Assembly: GCF_003326795.1 (NCBI RefSeq)
Contig: NZ_JPWI01000005.1
Span: 218,691-282,690, forward strand
DNA from: Thalassospira profundimaris
GTDB taxonomy: Bacteria > Pseudomonadota > Alphaproteobacteria > Rhodospirillales > Thalassospiraceae
Length of the DNA stretch: 64,000 nt
Direction of reading: 5' to 3'
In this document: positions 18,046 through 28,591 of the stretch, in pieces
Position numbering within the stretch: the stretch's first letter is position 1
Layout of the letters: each line of letters starts with the position of its first letter
Position numbers and translations under genes: made by a program
The notes under the pieces: generated by a model
Database searches by the model: none
Seen by the model: only the letters and a program-made list of their open reading frames with translations
Told to the model about the DNA's origin: nothing

Positions 18046-18562
18046 GGGCGTATTCCTTTTGCGGTGTGATCATGATGGCATCGGCCGGGCAGGCGGTCTG
18101 ACAGGCACCGCATCTGGTGCAGGTGCTTTCATCAATGATGACGCGCGCCCGTCCGCCCAGTTGCGGGGGAATACGAATGGCTCTTTCCGGGCAGATATCG
18201 CCGCATGACCGGCAATAGATGCCCTGTTCTGCAAAGCAGTTTTTGGCAACAGTGATGTCAAGCTGCCATGCCGGATTTGCTGTGCGATCAAATACATCTT
18301 CAGCACAGGCATCAGCACAGGCCCCGCAAAAGGTGCATTCACCCTTGTTGAAATCAATCGTCGGGAACTGCTTGTCATCAAGGGAGATGATCCCTTCCGG
18401 ACAAGCTGGCACACAGTCACCACAAGCGGTGCAGTTGGCGTGAAAATTAACAGCCCAGGGGGGGCGGATTGCATGCGTATCAGGATGCACATGGCGATCC
18501 TGCGTCGGACGCAAGCGGTTCAGAAAATCCCTGCGGCTGGGTTGTTTGAGAGTTTCAGGCAT
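18038..18562 (-). CDS. napF: Ferredoxin-type protein NapF
   Basis: 174 residues with four cysteine groups: CTACGDCVPACP (44-55), CTFCGACADAC (76-86), a variant CRSCGDICPE (117-126) and CTRCGACQTACP (148-159). The third group lacks the usual CxxCxxCxxxCP spacing but is typical of NapF. It is a cytoplasmic iron-sulfur protein thought to help assemble the NapA cluster. The N-terminal SRRDFLNRLR looks like the twin-Arg-like start seen in NapF. Confidence 0.94.
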   Translation of the reverse strand: MPETLKQPSRRDFLNRLRPTQDRHVHPDTHAIRPPWAVNFHANCTACGDCVPACPEGIISLDDKQFPTIDFNKGECTFCGACADACAEDVFDRTANPAWQLDITVAKNCFAEQGIYCRSCGDICPERAIRIPPQLGGRARVIIDESTCTRCGACQTACPADAIMITPQKEYAHE

Positions 18563-18578
18563 TTTTCAGCCTCCGCCG

Positions 18579-18752
18579 TCAGACCGGTGGTCCGGGCGGC
18601 CCTGCAAACATTTGATAAATCCAGATTGAAAAACCAAGCCCGCCAACGATTGCAATCGCAAGCGCTGGTGCCAGAACAACTGCCAGAAACAGAAAGCTTC
18701 TAAGCTCTTTCTTGCGCCGGTCGGCACTTTCAAGAGTGATTTGGTCCGTCAT
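18579..18752 (-). CDS. napE: Periplasmic nitrate reductase small membrane subunit NapE
   Basis: 57 residues. The first 18 are polar (LESADRRKKELRSF), then a single membrane helix (about 19-47) and the family-typical C-terminus MFAGPPGPPV. NapE is a short membrane protein of unknown function, always found in nap operons. It is the first gene, 16 bases before napF. It was read directly from the minus strand. Confidence 0.92.
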   Translation of the reverse strand: MTDQITLESADRRKKELRSFLFLAVVLAPALAIAIVGGLGFSIWIYQMFAGPPGPPV

Positions 18753-18793
18753 GGTTTCGTCTCTCTCTGTCTCATTTCTGAGGTGGAAACCTT

Positions 18794-18863
18794 ATTTTCG
18801 CCAGCGGTCGGTGCGAAAATCGGCATTCTCTTTAAGGTATTCCGTTTTCATATGGGGAATACC
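18794..18863 (-). promoter_or_regulatory. Two inverted repeats in the nap leader
   Basis: Two perfect 8+8 base dyads lie 42-111 bases upstream of napE: ATTTTCGC (18794-18801) / GCGAAAAT (18813-18820), and GGTATTCC (18836-18843) / GGAATACC (18856-18863). A very AT-rich stretch (about 18895-18955) further upstream probably carries the promoter. The dyads could be operators for a nitrate or redox regulator, or hairpins in the leader mRNA. No consensus FNR site (TTGAT-N4-ATCAA) was seen. Confidence 0.55.
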
Positions 18864-18992
18864 CGGACAGAGTGTAAGGGGATTTAGACGGTCATAGCAA
18901 TCTTAAGTATAACAAGTCATATATTAATATAATTAGAACGATAATAAAAAGTGGCTGTGTCTCAGGCCATGCGCGGAATTGGCAGATTTTGT

Positions 18993-20033
18993 CTAAAACC
19001 TGTCAATGATCGTGACACCGGTTCCGGCAAAGTGATTCATGCTCATCAGTGCGGTGGCACCCTCGGCCAGGGTGACTCGATCCCCGATCAGCTTTTGCGG
19101 GGCGAGTTTGCCAGTCACGATCATGTCGATCATTGCGTCATAGCGAAATGCCTGCATGCCGTGGCTACCCAGGATTTCAAGTTCATGGGCAACAACCCGG
19201 TCCATCGGGACTTTGGCATGGGCGTGGTCGCCGGTCATCAGTCCGATCTGGATATGCTTGCCGCGTTTGCGCAAGCATGAAACCGAGTTAAAGCAGGTAA
19301 CCGCGCTTCCCAGGGCATCGACTGATACATGTGCACCGCCACGGGTCAGATCCTTGATCGCGGCGGGAATGTCATCAATGGCACGCGCATTGAGAACCGC
19401 ATTGGCACCAAGTTCTTTGGCGAATTCAAGTTTGGTGTCATCAATATCAACAGCAACGACAAAGGCACCGGCTGCTGCCGCAATCATGATGGCCGAAAGC
19501 CCGACCCCGCCAGCGCCATGGACGGCAACCATCTCACCGGCACTTACCTTGCCCTGATCAATCACGCCGCGAAAACTGGTGGCAAAGCGACAGCCAAGGC
19601 TTGCTGCCGTGGCGAAATCCATTTCATCAGGCAGGCGCACCAGATTGGTGTCGGCATAGTCAATGGCAACATATTCGGCAAAGCTGCCCCAATGTGTAAA
19701 GCCCGGCTGGAACTGATGGTCGCAGACCTGATGATTGCCGCTGTGACATTCCGGGCAATGACCGCATCCGGAAACAAACGGTACGGTGACCCGGTCGCCT
19801 TCCTTCCAGCGTTTGATGTCCTTGCCAACCGCAACCACAGTTCCGGCAAATTCATGGCCCGGAACGTGGGGAAGCTGAACGTCGGAGTCATGTCCCATCC
19901 AGCCATGCCAGTCACTGCGACACAGTCCCGTTGCGCCAACCTTGATGACAACGCCGCCATTGGCCGGGGTCGGATCGTCAAGTTTCTGGACTTCGATCGG
20001 GCCCTGATATTCGGTGAAATAGGCAGCGCGCAT
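18993..20033 (-). CDS. Zinc-dependent alcohol dehydrogenase (MDR family)
   Basis: 346 residues of a medium-chain dehydrogenase. Catalytic zinc ligands: Cys in GLCRSDWHG (near 38) and GHE (59-61), plus the later Cys in [10 protein letters not shown]. The structural zinc cluster is [15 protein letters not shown] (near 90-104). The NAD(P)-binding motif GAGGVGLSA is near 171. The substrate is not determinable; the sequence resembles the zinc alcohol dehydrogenases often annotated as alcohol or acetoin-type. It is downstream of the rhomboid gene on the same strand, 44 bases apart. Confidence 0.88.
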   Translation of the reverse strand: MRAAYFTEYQGPIEVQKLDDPTPANGGVVIKVGATGLCRSDWHGWMGHDSDVQLPHVPGHEFAGTVVAVGKDIKRWKEGDRVTVPFVSGCGHCPECHSGNHQVCDHQFQPGFTHWGSFAEYVAIDYADTNLVRLPDEMDFATAASLGCRFATSFRGVIDQGKVSAGEMVAVHGAGGVGLSAIMIAAAAGAFVVAVDIDDTKLEFAKELGANAVLNARAIDDIPAAIKDLTRGGAHVSVDALGSAVTCFNSVSCLRKRGKHIQIGLMTGDHAHAKVPMDRVVAHELEILGSHGMQAFRYDAMIDMIVTGKLAPQKLIGDRVTLAEGATALMSMNHFAGTGVTIIDRF

Positions 20034-20077
20034 GGTGTTTCTCCGGGACGTGAAGGATGGGCTTTATCAAGGTTTGA

Positions 20078-21049
20078 TCAAGTATCGTCCCTGTTGCTGT
20101 CCGGATGCAAGCGGACAACTTTGGGAACGCCAACAGACGGTTTGGATTTTGGCTGTTGCGGCGGGTTTGGCTGATAGCGACCCCACGGGGATTTATCGGT
20201 ACTTTCGCCCTCCTTGCTCCACGGGCCGCGCCGATCGTTGCGCATACTCGCATGCCTGGCAGCGCGTTCCGCCTCATAGGCTGCCGCCCATGGCGGGATG
20301 TTCGACCCGCGACCCGTTCCGCGTGTTTTGCGACCCGGGCGATAAATGCCAAAGGCCGGTGCGGGTGAGCCATCATGCCAGAGTGGCACGTTGCGATGCT
20401 TGAAGAACGGGATCAGGGCCATGCCGGCAATAAAGCCTGCAATATGGGCGACCCAGGCAATGTTGCCCCCGGCACCGCTTCCGAAATTGATGATCTGCGT
20501 GATGAACCAGAAACCGAGCACAAAGACGGCCGGTACATAGAAAATGAACACCCAGAAGAACCAGACAAGAATGCGCGCCTTGGGGAATAACAGGAAATAG
20601 GCGCCCAGAACCCCGGCCAGTGCACCGGATGCACCGATCATCGGGATTTGCGACTGGGTATCAAGAAGACCGTGACCAAGGGCGGCGGCGACACCACAGA
20701 TCAGATAGAACATCAGAAACCGGAAATGCCCCATGGAATCTTCGACATTGTTTCCGAAGATCCAGAGATACAGCATATTGCCGCCAAGATGCATCCAGCC
20801 GCCATGCATGAACATGGCCGAGAAGATCGACAAAAAACCGAAGCCGGACGGGAAGGGCGAAAATTCCGGCGGCAGATTGGCATGGCCAAACAAGATGGCC
20901 GGAACAGCGCCATATTGCAGATTGACCAGCTGCGCGGAGCGGGGGTCGAGACTTACAGTGACCAGAAACACCGCAACATTAAGCGCGATAATGGCGTAGG
21001 TAACCCACGGTGTGATGGTGGTCGGATTGTTATCCTTGATCGGTAACAT
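20078..21049 (-). CDS. Rhomboid family intramembrane serine protease
   Basis: 323 residues with about six membrane helices in the first 215. The conserved loop MFMHGGWMHLGGNMLYLWIFG precedes the catalytic serine in GASGALAG (near 140-147), and the catalytic His is in WVAHIAGFIAGM (near 202). The C-terminal 100 residues are hydrophilic, Pro/Arg/Lys-rich and probably cytoplasmic and disordered. It cleaves transmembrane substrates inside the membrane; the substrate is unknown. Confidence 0.92.
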   Translation of the reverse strand: MLPIKDNNPTTITPWVTYAIIALNVAVFLVTVSLDPRSAQLVNLQYGAVPAILFGHANLPPEFSPFPSGFGFLSIFSAMFMHGGWMHLGGNMLYLWIFGNNVEDSMGHFRFLMFYLICGVAAALGHGLLDTQSQIPMIGASGALAGVLGAYFLLFPKARILVWFFWVFIFYVPAVFVLGFWFITQIINFGSGAGGNIAWVAHIAGFIAGMALIPFFKHRNVPLWHDGSPAPAFGIYRPGRKTRGTGRGSNIPPWAAAYEAERAARHASMRNDRRGPWSKEGESTDKSPWGRYQPNPPQQPKSKPSVGVPKVVRLHPDSNRDDT

Positions 21050-21107
21050 CGACGAATTGCCTGTTCCTTGCCTTTACAAAGAAATGGATGATGAAGCCTG
21101 CCCGCCG

Positions 21108-22031
21108 TCAGGCAACATCGGCCTGCCGGACCGGTGACAGCCGGTCGCGCAGATGAGTCGCAAGTTGACGATATTCGCGTTTGCGCGCCGAACTTCTGCG
21201 CCAGACCATACCGATGCGACGGACCGGTACCGGATTTTCAAAGGGCAGGATTTTCAGAAGGTCCGGACGGCGGGCCTCGACTTCAAGCGACATTTCCGGA
21301 AGCAGGGTCGATCCGACGCCAGCTGCAACCATCTGAACCAGGGTCGACAGACTGTTTGCCTGAAAGTCGGCGGATTTGCTCCATCCGGCTTTCTGACAAA
21401 CTTCAAGGGCCTGATCGCGAAGACAATGGCCGTCCTCAAGCAACAGAAGCTTTTCATCCTTGATATCGGCGATTTCGAGATGGTTCTTTTTGGTCAGCGG
21501 ATTATCCGGGCTGCAGGCAAAGACGAAATGGTCTTCAAACAGATCGAATTCCTCAAGCCAGTTTTCCTCGATCGGCAAGGCAATCAGGGCAAGGTCAAGC
21601 TTGCCAGCAGACAGCAGCTTTATCAGATTACCTGTCTGGTCTTCACGCAGGAAAGGCTGCAATTTAGGAAAACCGGATTTAATCTGGGTCATCACATCGG
21701 GCAAAAGATACGGGCCGATGGTCGGGATGACACCGATATGAATAGGACCCGACAGTGGTTCGGTGGCCGCCTGTGCCATGGTGGTCAGTTCATCGACTTC
21801 CTGCAGAATGCTTCGCGCCCGCGAAACAACTTCTTCGCCCAGCGGTGTGATCAGGACCTGACGCTTGTTGCGTTCAACCAGCTGCGCACCAAGAAGGTTC
21901 TCAAGTTCGTTGATCGCCGCAGACAGGCTTGGCTGCGTGATAAAGCAGGCCTCAGCCGCGCGGCCAAAATGGCCACATTCCGCCAACGCAACTAAGTACT
22001 TGAGCTGCTTGATACTTGGTTGGGCAGCCAT
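21108..22031 (-). CDS. oxyR: Hydrogen peroxide sensor OxyR (LysR family)
   Basis: 307 residues: an N-terminal LysR helix-turn-helix (about 6-65) and a substrate-like domain. The two redox cysteines are Cys203 (in LLEDGHCLRDQ) and Cys212 (LEVCQ), nine residues apart as in E. coli OxyR (199/208). Oxidation of this pair activates the protein. It is divergent from ahpC, and a four-box OxyR-type site overlaps its own start codon, which fits autorepression. Confidence 0.94.
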   Translation of the reverse strand: MAAQPSIKQLKYLVALAECGHFGRAAEACFITQPSLSAAINELENLLGAQLVERNKRQVLITPLGEEVVSRARSILQEVDELTTMAQAATEPLSGPIHIGVIPTIGPYLLPDVMTQIKSGFPKLQPFLREDQTGNLIKLLSAGKLDLALIALPIEENWLEEFDLFEDHFVFACSPDNPLTKKNHLEIADIKDEKLLLLEDGHCLRDQALEVCQKAGWSKSADFQANSLSTLVQMVAAGVGSTLLPEMSLEVEARRPDLLKILPFENPVPVRRIGMVWRRSSARKREYRQLATHLRDRLSPVRQADVA

Positions 22032-22066
22032 AAATTTTTCCTATCAACAACTGAGGATTTATCTAT
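22030..22066. promoter_or_regulatory. OxyR binding site between oxyR and ahpC
   Basis: The segment fits the OxyR pattern ATAG-N7-CTAT-N7-ATAG-N7-CTAT with exact spacing. The boxes are ATAA (22030-22033), CTAT (22041-22044), TGAG (22052-22055) and CTAT (22063-22066). The two CTAT boxes are perfect, ATAA matches 3 of 4 and TGAG 2 of 4. It overlaps the oxyR start and lies 132 bases upstream of the ahpC start. Confidence 0.7.
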
Positions 22067-22197
22067 TTGTCTTAGTTAGTCCATTTCACTACAAATCGCT
22101 AGCAGTGAGTGTGTTTTTTGCACTTGCACACAAGATTTCTCGGTCTGTCGGGGCCGTTAATCGGGATTTTTAACTGGGTTATGGAGTAACCAAACAA

Positions 22198-22725
22198 ATG
22201 CTTACCGTTGGTGATACGCTTCCTGAATTTAATCTGACTGGTGTTTCGGGCAAAACCCCGGACAGCTTTGCACCGGTGACCGACAAGTCCTATGAAGGCA
22301 AATGGAAGATCCTGTTCTTCTGGCCGAAAGACTTCACCTTTGTCTGCCCGACCGAGATTGTCGGCTACGGCGAACTGAATGGTGAATTCGAAGACCGTGA
22401 CGCAGTTCTTCTGGGTTGCTCGACCGACACCGACTTCGTCCATGCTGCATGGCGCACCCACCACGAAGATCTGGGTGACAGCCCGTTCGTATGGCTGGCT
22501 GACGAGAAAAAAGAACTCTCGACGGCTCTGGGTGTTCTGGCCAAAGACGCCGGTGTTGCGCTGCGTGCGACCTTCATCATCGATCCGGACAACATCATCC
22601 GTCACGTCCAGGTTAACGACCTTAGCGTTGGTCGTAACCCGCAGGAAGCACTTCGTATTCTTGATGCACTGCAGACCGACGAGCTTTGCCCGTGCAACTG
22701 GAACCAGGGTGACGCAACCCTCTAA
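22198..22725 (+). CDS. ahpC: Peroxiredoxin AhpC
   Basis: 175 residues. The peroxidatic Cys50 is in FTFVCPTEI, and a C-terminal CPC (164-166) in DELCPCNW supplies the resolving cysteine. It reduces hydrogen peroxide and organic peroxides. A TGGAGT ribosome site precedes the ATG. Together with ahpD and the divergent oxyR it forms the AhpC/AhpD type of system, in which AhpD rather than AhpF recycles AhpC; no ahpF is present. Confidence 0.95.
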   Translation: MLTVGDTLPEFNLTGVSGKTPDSFAPVTDKSYEGKWKILFFWPKDFTFVCPTEIVGYGELNGEFEDRDAVLLGCSTDTDFVHAAWRTHHEDLGDSPFVWLADEKKELSTALGVLAKDAGVALRATFIIDPDNIIRHVQVNDLSVGRNPQEALRILDALQTDELCPCNWNQGDATL

Positions 22726-22886
22726 GTTGCCATTGGCGATTTAGTCCAGACGATATTGGGATCGGGTATCCGCCCGATCCCGTTTTAGCCAAAACATATC
22801 CATTCTGTGTTTCTTGCTTTGCCCGACCGGTGCAGGCGATGGATGATCTGTTTTTCGTTTTTGCATTTTGTATCAGAGGATTACCA

Positions 22887-23423
22887 ATGAGTTCGATTAC
22901 CGAAATCAAGGACGCAATGCCGGCCTATGCCAAGGATCTCAAACTGAACCTGTCGAGCATGGCCAACAATCCGGGCATGACGGACCAGCAGGTTTACGGC
23001 ACCGCATTGGCTTGTGCCTTTGCATCGCGCAACGCCAAGCTGATCAAGGCAGTTGCTGCAGAAGCAAAAGAAAAGCTGTCGGAAGAAGCAATTGAAGCGG
23101 CCAAGGGTGCGGCGGCAATCATGGGTATGAACAATATCTATTACCGTTTCGTCCATCTGGTATCGGATGCCGAATACGGCACGATGCCTGCACGTTTGCG
23201 CATGAACATCATCGGCAAGCCGGGCATTGATAAAGCCGATTTCGAACTGTTTTCGATCGCGGTTTCGGCGATCAATGGTTGTGGCATGTGCATTGATTCC
23301 CATGACAAGGTCCTTAAAGGTGCTGGCGTCAAAAAGGAAACCATCCAGAATGCGATCCGCATCGCATCGGTCATCCATGCGGTCGCGGTTGTGATTGACG
23401 CCGAAGACGCACTGGCCGACTAA
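22887..23423 (+). CDS. ahpD: Alkyl hydroperoxidase AhpD
   Basis: 178 residues from the ATG at 22887; the longer frame from 22830 adds an unrelated N-terminus. The catalytic CGMC pair is Cys132/Cys135, with Glu120 and His139 (CIDSH) completing the AhpD active site. It acts as the thiol adaptor that reduces AhpC. It is 161 bases downstream of ahpC. Confidence 0.93.
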   Translation: MSSITEIKDAMPAYAKDLKLNLSSMANNPGMTDQQVYGTALACAFASRNAKLIKAVAAEAKEKLSEEAIEAAKGAAAIMGMNNIYYRFVHLVSDAEYGTMPARLRMNIIGKPGIDKADFELFSIAVSAINGCGMCIDSHDKVLKGAGVKKETIQNAIRIASVIHAVAVVIDAEDALAD

Positions 23424-23452
23424 GCCAAAAGAATTCGGGCGATTGCCCAAAG

Positions 23453-23490
23453 AAAAAAGCCCCGGTTGCGTTATGCAGCCGGGGCTTTTT
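23453..23490. terminator. Bidirectional terminator between ahpD and the alpha/beta hydrolase
   Basis: An 11-pair stem (GCCCCGG-TTGC with GCA-GCCGGGGC) is flanked by an A-run (23453-23458) and TTTTT, so it can stop transcription from both sides. Confidence 0.85.
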
Positions 23491-23508
23491 GTTGTTTGAG
23501 AAACGGGT

Positions 23509-24315
23509 TTAGCCATCCACAAGTTCGGCAAGGCCAAGATGCTTCAGGCTGGCATCAATCACCTGATCGGGCTGATCGAAATGCGGGATATGTCCGCATT
23601 CCCGGATCAGCAGTTTGGTGGACGGACCACTGACATTTGCACAAATGGTGTGGACCTGATCATCACTGCCAAACTGGTCATCATCGCCCTGAATGACCAG
23701 AAGCGGGCAGGTGATGCTGGCAAGCTCATCCACCATGTTCCAGTCGCGGAAGGCCGGTTGACGCCATGTATCGACCCACGCGCTAAAGACGGCATCGGTC
23801 TGGAAGAAGTGATGGCGTTCAAGCCTGGTCTTCCAGTCGGTATTGGCATAGATGCCCGCCGCATCATTGATCCCGGCAATGGTGACATCTTCGACATAGA
23901 CGTGGGCGGCTTCGGAAATGACAGCGGTGACATTGTCTGGGAAACGTGCGGCATATTTAAGCGCGATGGTCGCCCCGTCACTATGTCCGAAAAGGATCGG
24001 TTTGCTTAGCCCCAGTTCCGTGATCAGGCCATGCAGATAGATATCGCTTTCGGTGTTATGGAAATCGACCGCGCGGGGAATGTCACCATCTTCATGGGGG
24101 TCGGACCGGCCGTGGCCGCGCCGTTCATAGACAATCACCGGATGGCGGGTTGCGGTGGCAAGCTTGGCGGGAAAGTCCCGCCACATGCGGATGGTGCCCA
24201 ATGCTTCATGCAGAAAGATGATGGTCGGGGCGTCTTCGCGCATATCGGCTGGTTCGATCCGCTGACAGGACAGGCTTATCCCGTTGACGGTGGCATAGAA
24301 ATTCTCGGTTATCAT
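23509..24315 (-). CDS. Alpha/beta hydrolase
   Basis: 268 residues with the alpha/beta hydrolase core: oxyanion region IFLHEALGTIRMW (about 33-45), nucleophile elbow GHSDG (near 109-113), the acid within VIQGDDDQF (near 215) and the final His in ECGHIPHFDQP (near 243). This sequence style resembles small carboxylester or haloperoxidase-like hydrolases. The substrate cannot be told. It is monocistronic between two terminators. Confidence 0.85.
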   Translation of the reverse strand: MITENFYATVNGISLSCQRIEPADMREDAPTIIFLHEALGTIRMWRDFPAKLATATRHPVIVYERRGHGRSDPHEDGDIPRAVDFHNTESDIYLHGLITELGLSKPILFGHSDGATIALKYAARFPDNVTAVISEAAHVYVEDVTIAGINDAAGIYANTDWKTRLERHHFFQTDAVFSAWVDTWRQPAFRDWNMVDELASITCPLLVIQGDDDQFGSDDQVHTICANVSGPSTKLLIRECGHIPHFDQPDQVIDASLKHLGLAELVDG

Positions 24316-24370
24316 GCTTTGTCCGATTTATCGGTAATTCAGTGCGTAATTGTTGAATTCGATAATGGAC

Positions 24371-24403
24371 AAAAAAACAGGGCCCGGCAAGTGCCGGACC
24401 CTG
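24371..24403 (-). terminator. Intrinsic terminator after the aminotransferase gene
   Basis: An 11-pair stem with one mismatch (24378-24388 with 24393-24403, loop AAGT) is followed on the minus strand by seven T (24377-24371), 40 bases after the stop codon. Confidence 0.85.
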
Positions 24404-24442
24404 TTTGGATGGTCATGATCCCGATAACCGGGGTCGCAACCC

Positions 24443-25961
<1,519 letters not shown>

Positions 25962-26165
25962 ATGAAGGTTATGATTAACGATCTCAGCGTCGCAATGGAA
26001 GTTAAGAACAAAGGTGTAGAGTTTCGCGTTCATGACAATCAAGGCAATTTTCAGGGGGACTGTTACGTTACAAAGTCTGGTCTTACTTGGTGTCAGGGAA
26101 AAACCCTTAAAGCAAACGGTATTAGCGTGAGTTGGGAAGAGTTTATTGAATGGATGAACTCTTAA
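25962..26165 (+). CDS. Small hypothetical protein (67 residues)
   Basis: 67 residues beginning MKVMINDLSVAMEVKNKGVE, predicted mostly beta (MEVKNKGVEFRVHDNQGNFQ, then DCYVTKSGLTWCQGKT) with a final helix EEFIEWMNS. A purine-rich AAAGGGG sits 9 bases before the ATG; the longer in-frame ATG at 25887 has no such site. I think similar short proteins occur in other Proteobacteria but cannot name a family with confidence. The local sequence has lower GC than the neighbourhood, which could mean recent transfer. Confidence 0.7.
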   Translation: MKVMINDLSVAMEVKNKGVEFRVHDNQGNFQGDCYVTKSGLTWCQGKTLKANGISVSWEEFIEWMNS

Positions 26166-26193
26166 CGATCTGCTCCCAAGTTTTCTATTTTGC

Positions 26194-26270
26194 CCCCTGA
26201 CGTCTCCTGACATTTCCTGACAGGAGCTGTCAGGGGTGGGGCTTGCGGTCAGGCCTATCTGACTTATAAC
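26194..26270 (+). promoter_or_regulatory. uvrB promoter with six CTGAC motifs
   Basis: Upstream of uvrB, CCTGAC occurs three times at exact 10-base intervals (26196, 26206, 26216), then inverted as GTCAGG at 26229 and 26248, and again as CTGAC at 26259. The last two form GTCAG-N6-CTGAC inside the spacer of a plausible promoter, TTGCGG (26243-26248) / TATAAC (26265-26270). The motifs can also form alternative hairpins. No alphaproteobacterial LexA box (GTTC-N7-GTTC) was seen here. Confidence 0.65.
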
Positions 26271-26301
26271 TAGGGGCAAGATCAAACGAGGGATTTGCCC
26301 G

Positions 26302-28437
26302 ATGAATGCGTTGCCGGAATTTCTGACCAAACGTCGCCCGCCTGTTGAAGGATCGCGCGAATTCAAACTGGTGACAGATTACCAGCCCGCTGGTGATCAG
26401 CCATCGGCCATTGCCGAATTGATGGCCGGGATCGAAAGCAACGAGCGTGATCAGGTTCTTTTGGGGGTAACCGGGTCGGGCAAGACCTTTACGATGGCCA
26501 ATATCATCGCCAAGACCCAACGTCCGGCACTGGTTCTTGCGCCAAACAAGACGCTGGCCGCCCAGCTTTATGCCGAAATGAAGCACTTCTTTCCGGACAA
26601 TGCGGTCGAGTATTTCGTTTCCTATTACGACTATTACCAGCCCGAAGCCTATATCCCGCGCTCGGACACCTATATCGAAAAAGACAGTTCGATTAATGAG
26701 CAGATCGACCGGATGCGCCATGCGGCAACGCGCGCCATCCTTGAACGCAATGACTGTATCATCGTGGCATCGGTGTCGTGCATTTACGGTATCGGGGCGG
26801 TGGAAACCTATCTTGAGATGACCCAGCGCATCTCGGTCGGGGACGAGATTGATCGCAACGACATCATGAAGCGTCTGGTGGAGTTGCAGTATACCCGTAA
26901 TGATGCGGCCTTTTCGCGCGGGACCTTCCGGGTGCGTGGCGATGTTCTGGAAATCTTCCCGGCCCACGCCGAAGACCGCGCATGGCGTGTTTCGATGTTT
27001 GGTGACGAGATCGAAGAACTTGCCGAGTTTGACCCGCTGACCGGGCACAAGTTTGCCACCATGGATTCGGTCACGGTCTATGCAAACTCGCACCATGTCA
27101 CCCCGCGCCCGACCCTTGTGCAGGCGATGGCAGGCATCAAGCAGGAACTGAAAGACCGTCTGGCGCAGTTCCAGGCTGAGGGCAAGTTGCTGGCGGCTGA
27201 ACGGATCGAGCAGCGCACGACCTTTGATCTGGAAATGATGGAAACCGTCGGGCACTGCAAAGGGATCGAAAACTATTCCCGCTGGCTTTCGGGCCGCAAT
27301 CCGGGGGAACCGCCCCCGACCCTGTTTGAATATTTGCCGGAAAACGCATTGCTGTTTGTCGATGAAAGCCACGTCGCCGTGCCGCAGATCGGCGGCATGT
27401 TCAGAGGCGACTATAATCGCAAATTCACGCTGGCCGAGCATGGCTTCCGCCTGCCAAGCTGCGTTGATAACCGTCCGCTGAAATTCGAGGAATGGGAAGC
27501 CATGCGCCCGCAAAGTGTGTTTGTTTCGGCAACACCGGGCAATTGGGAAATGGAACGCACAGGCGGTGTCTTTGCCGAACAGGTAATTCGTCCCACCGGG
27601 CTTATTGATCCGGTTTGCATTATTCGTCCGGTCGAAACCCAGGTCGATGATTTGCTGGGTGAGGCCAAGGCATGTGCGGCCAAGGGACAGCGTGTTCTGG
27701 TCACGACACTGACCAAGCGCATGGCCGAGGACCTGACCGAATATCTGCATGAACATGGCATTCGCGTTCGGTATCTGCATTCCGATATCGATACGCTTGA
27801 ACGCATCGAAATTATCCGTGACTTGCGACTGGGCGTGTTTGACGTTCTGGTGGGGATCAACCTTTTGCGTGAAGGTCTTGATATCCCGGAATGTGCGCTG
27901 GTCGCGATCCTTGATGCCGACAAGGAAGGATTCCTGCGCTCCAAAACATCGCTTGTGCAAACAATTGGCCGTGCGGCACGTAACGTTGACGGCCGGGTGT
28001 TGCTTTATGCCGACAAGATGACTGACAGTCTTGAATATGCCATCGGTGAAACCAACCGCCGCCGTGAAAAGCAGATGGCCTATAACGAGGAACATGGCAT
28101 CACACCGGAAACAGTCCGCAGCAAGATCAATGATGTTCTGCAAAGTGTTGCCGAGCAGGATTATGTCACAGTCGATACCGGCGTTTCGGGTGATACCCTT
28201 ATTGGCCATAACCTGCGTGCGCATATCGAGGATCTTGAAAAACGCATGCGTGAAGCCGCCGGGAACCTTGAATTCGAAGAAGCCGCGCGCTTGCGTGACG
28301 AGATCAAGCGTCTTGAAGACCAGGAACTTGGACTGGCCGAAGCAGGCCCGATGGCGCGCAGCATCGGAACCGTCGGGCCGGGGTCAAAATCGGCCAACAA
28401 CCCCAAATACAAAGGGCGTCGTCGCAAGGGCCCATAA
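26302..28437 (+). CDS. uvrB: Excinuclease ABC subunit B
   Basis: 711 residues, slightly longer than E. coli UvrB. It is the damage-verifying helicase subunit of nucleotide excision repair. Walker A GVTGSGKT (55-62), the beta-hairpin [10 protein letters not shown] near 110, the DESHV box, the helicase motif QTIGRAARN and the C-terminal UVR motif ([15 protein letters not shown] near 660) are present. An Ala/Lys/Arg-rich tail ends in KGRRRKGP. Confidence 0.98.
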   Translation: MNALPEFLTKRRPPVEGSREFKLVTDYQPAGDQPSAIAELMAGIESNERDQVLLGVTGSGKTFTMANIIAKTQRPALVLAPNKTLAAQLYAEMKHFFPDNAVEYFVSYYDYYQPEAYIPRSDTYIEKDSSINEQIDRMRHAATRAILERNDCIIVASVSCIYGIGAVETYLEMTQRISVGDEIDRNDIMKRLVELQYTRNDAAFSRGTFRVRGDVLEIFPAHAEDRAWRVSMFGDEIEELAEFDPLTGHKFATMDSVTVYANSHHVTPRPTLVQAMAGIKQELKDRLAQFQAEGKLLAAERIEQRTTFDLEMMETVGHCKGIENYSRWLSGRNPGEPPPTLFEYLPENALLFVDESHVAVPQIGGMFRGDYNRKFTLAEHGFRLPSCVDNRPLKFEEWEAMRPQSVFVSATPGNWEMERTGGVFAEQVIRPTGLIDPVCIIRPVETQVDDLLGEAKACAAKGQRVLVTTLTKRMAEDLTEYLHEHGIRVRYLHSDIDTLERIEIIRDLRLGVFDVLVGINLLREGLDIPECALVAILDADKEGFLRSKTSLVQTIGRAARNVDGRVLLYADKMTDSLEYAIGETNRRREKQMAYNEEHGITPETVRSKINDVLQSVAEQDYVTVDTGVSGDTLIGHNLRAHIEDLEKRMREAAGNLEFEEAARLRDEIKRLEDQELGLAEAGPMARSIGTVGPGSKSANNPKYKGRRRKGP

Positions 28438-28591
28438 CATCACATGGCACACCTGTACGATTGTCGGTTGAAAAATATTCGCCTGAGGGAATGTAAGCCT
28501 TGGCAATCGGCGGGCTGCAACCCCATCTAAGGATGGGCGGGTATTTTATCGCCAGTTCAAAAGGTTGGTTTACGCCGGGTGGGAGAATATC

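Noticed and set aside
26230..28224. 664-codon minus-strand frame opposite uvrB
   Set aside because: Complete overlap with an unambiguous uvrB; the product is low in recognisable structure and rich in His/Arg/Cys as expected for an antisense shadow.
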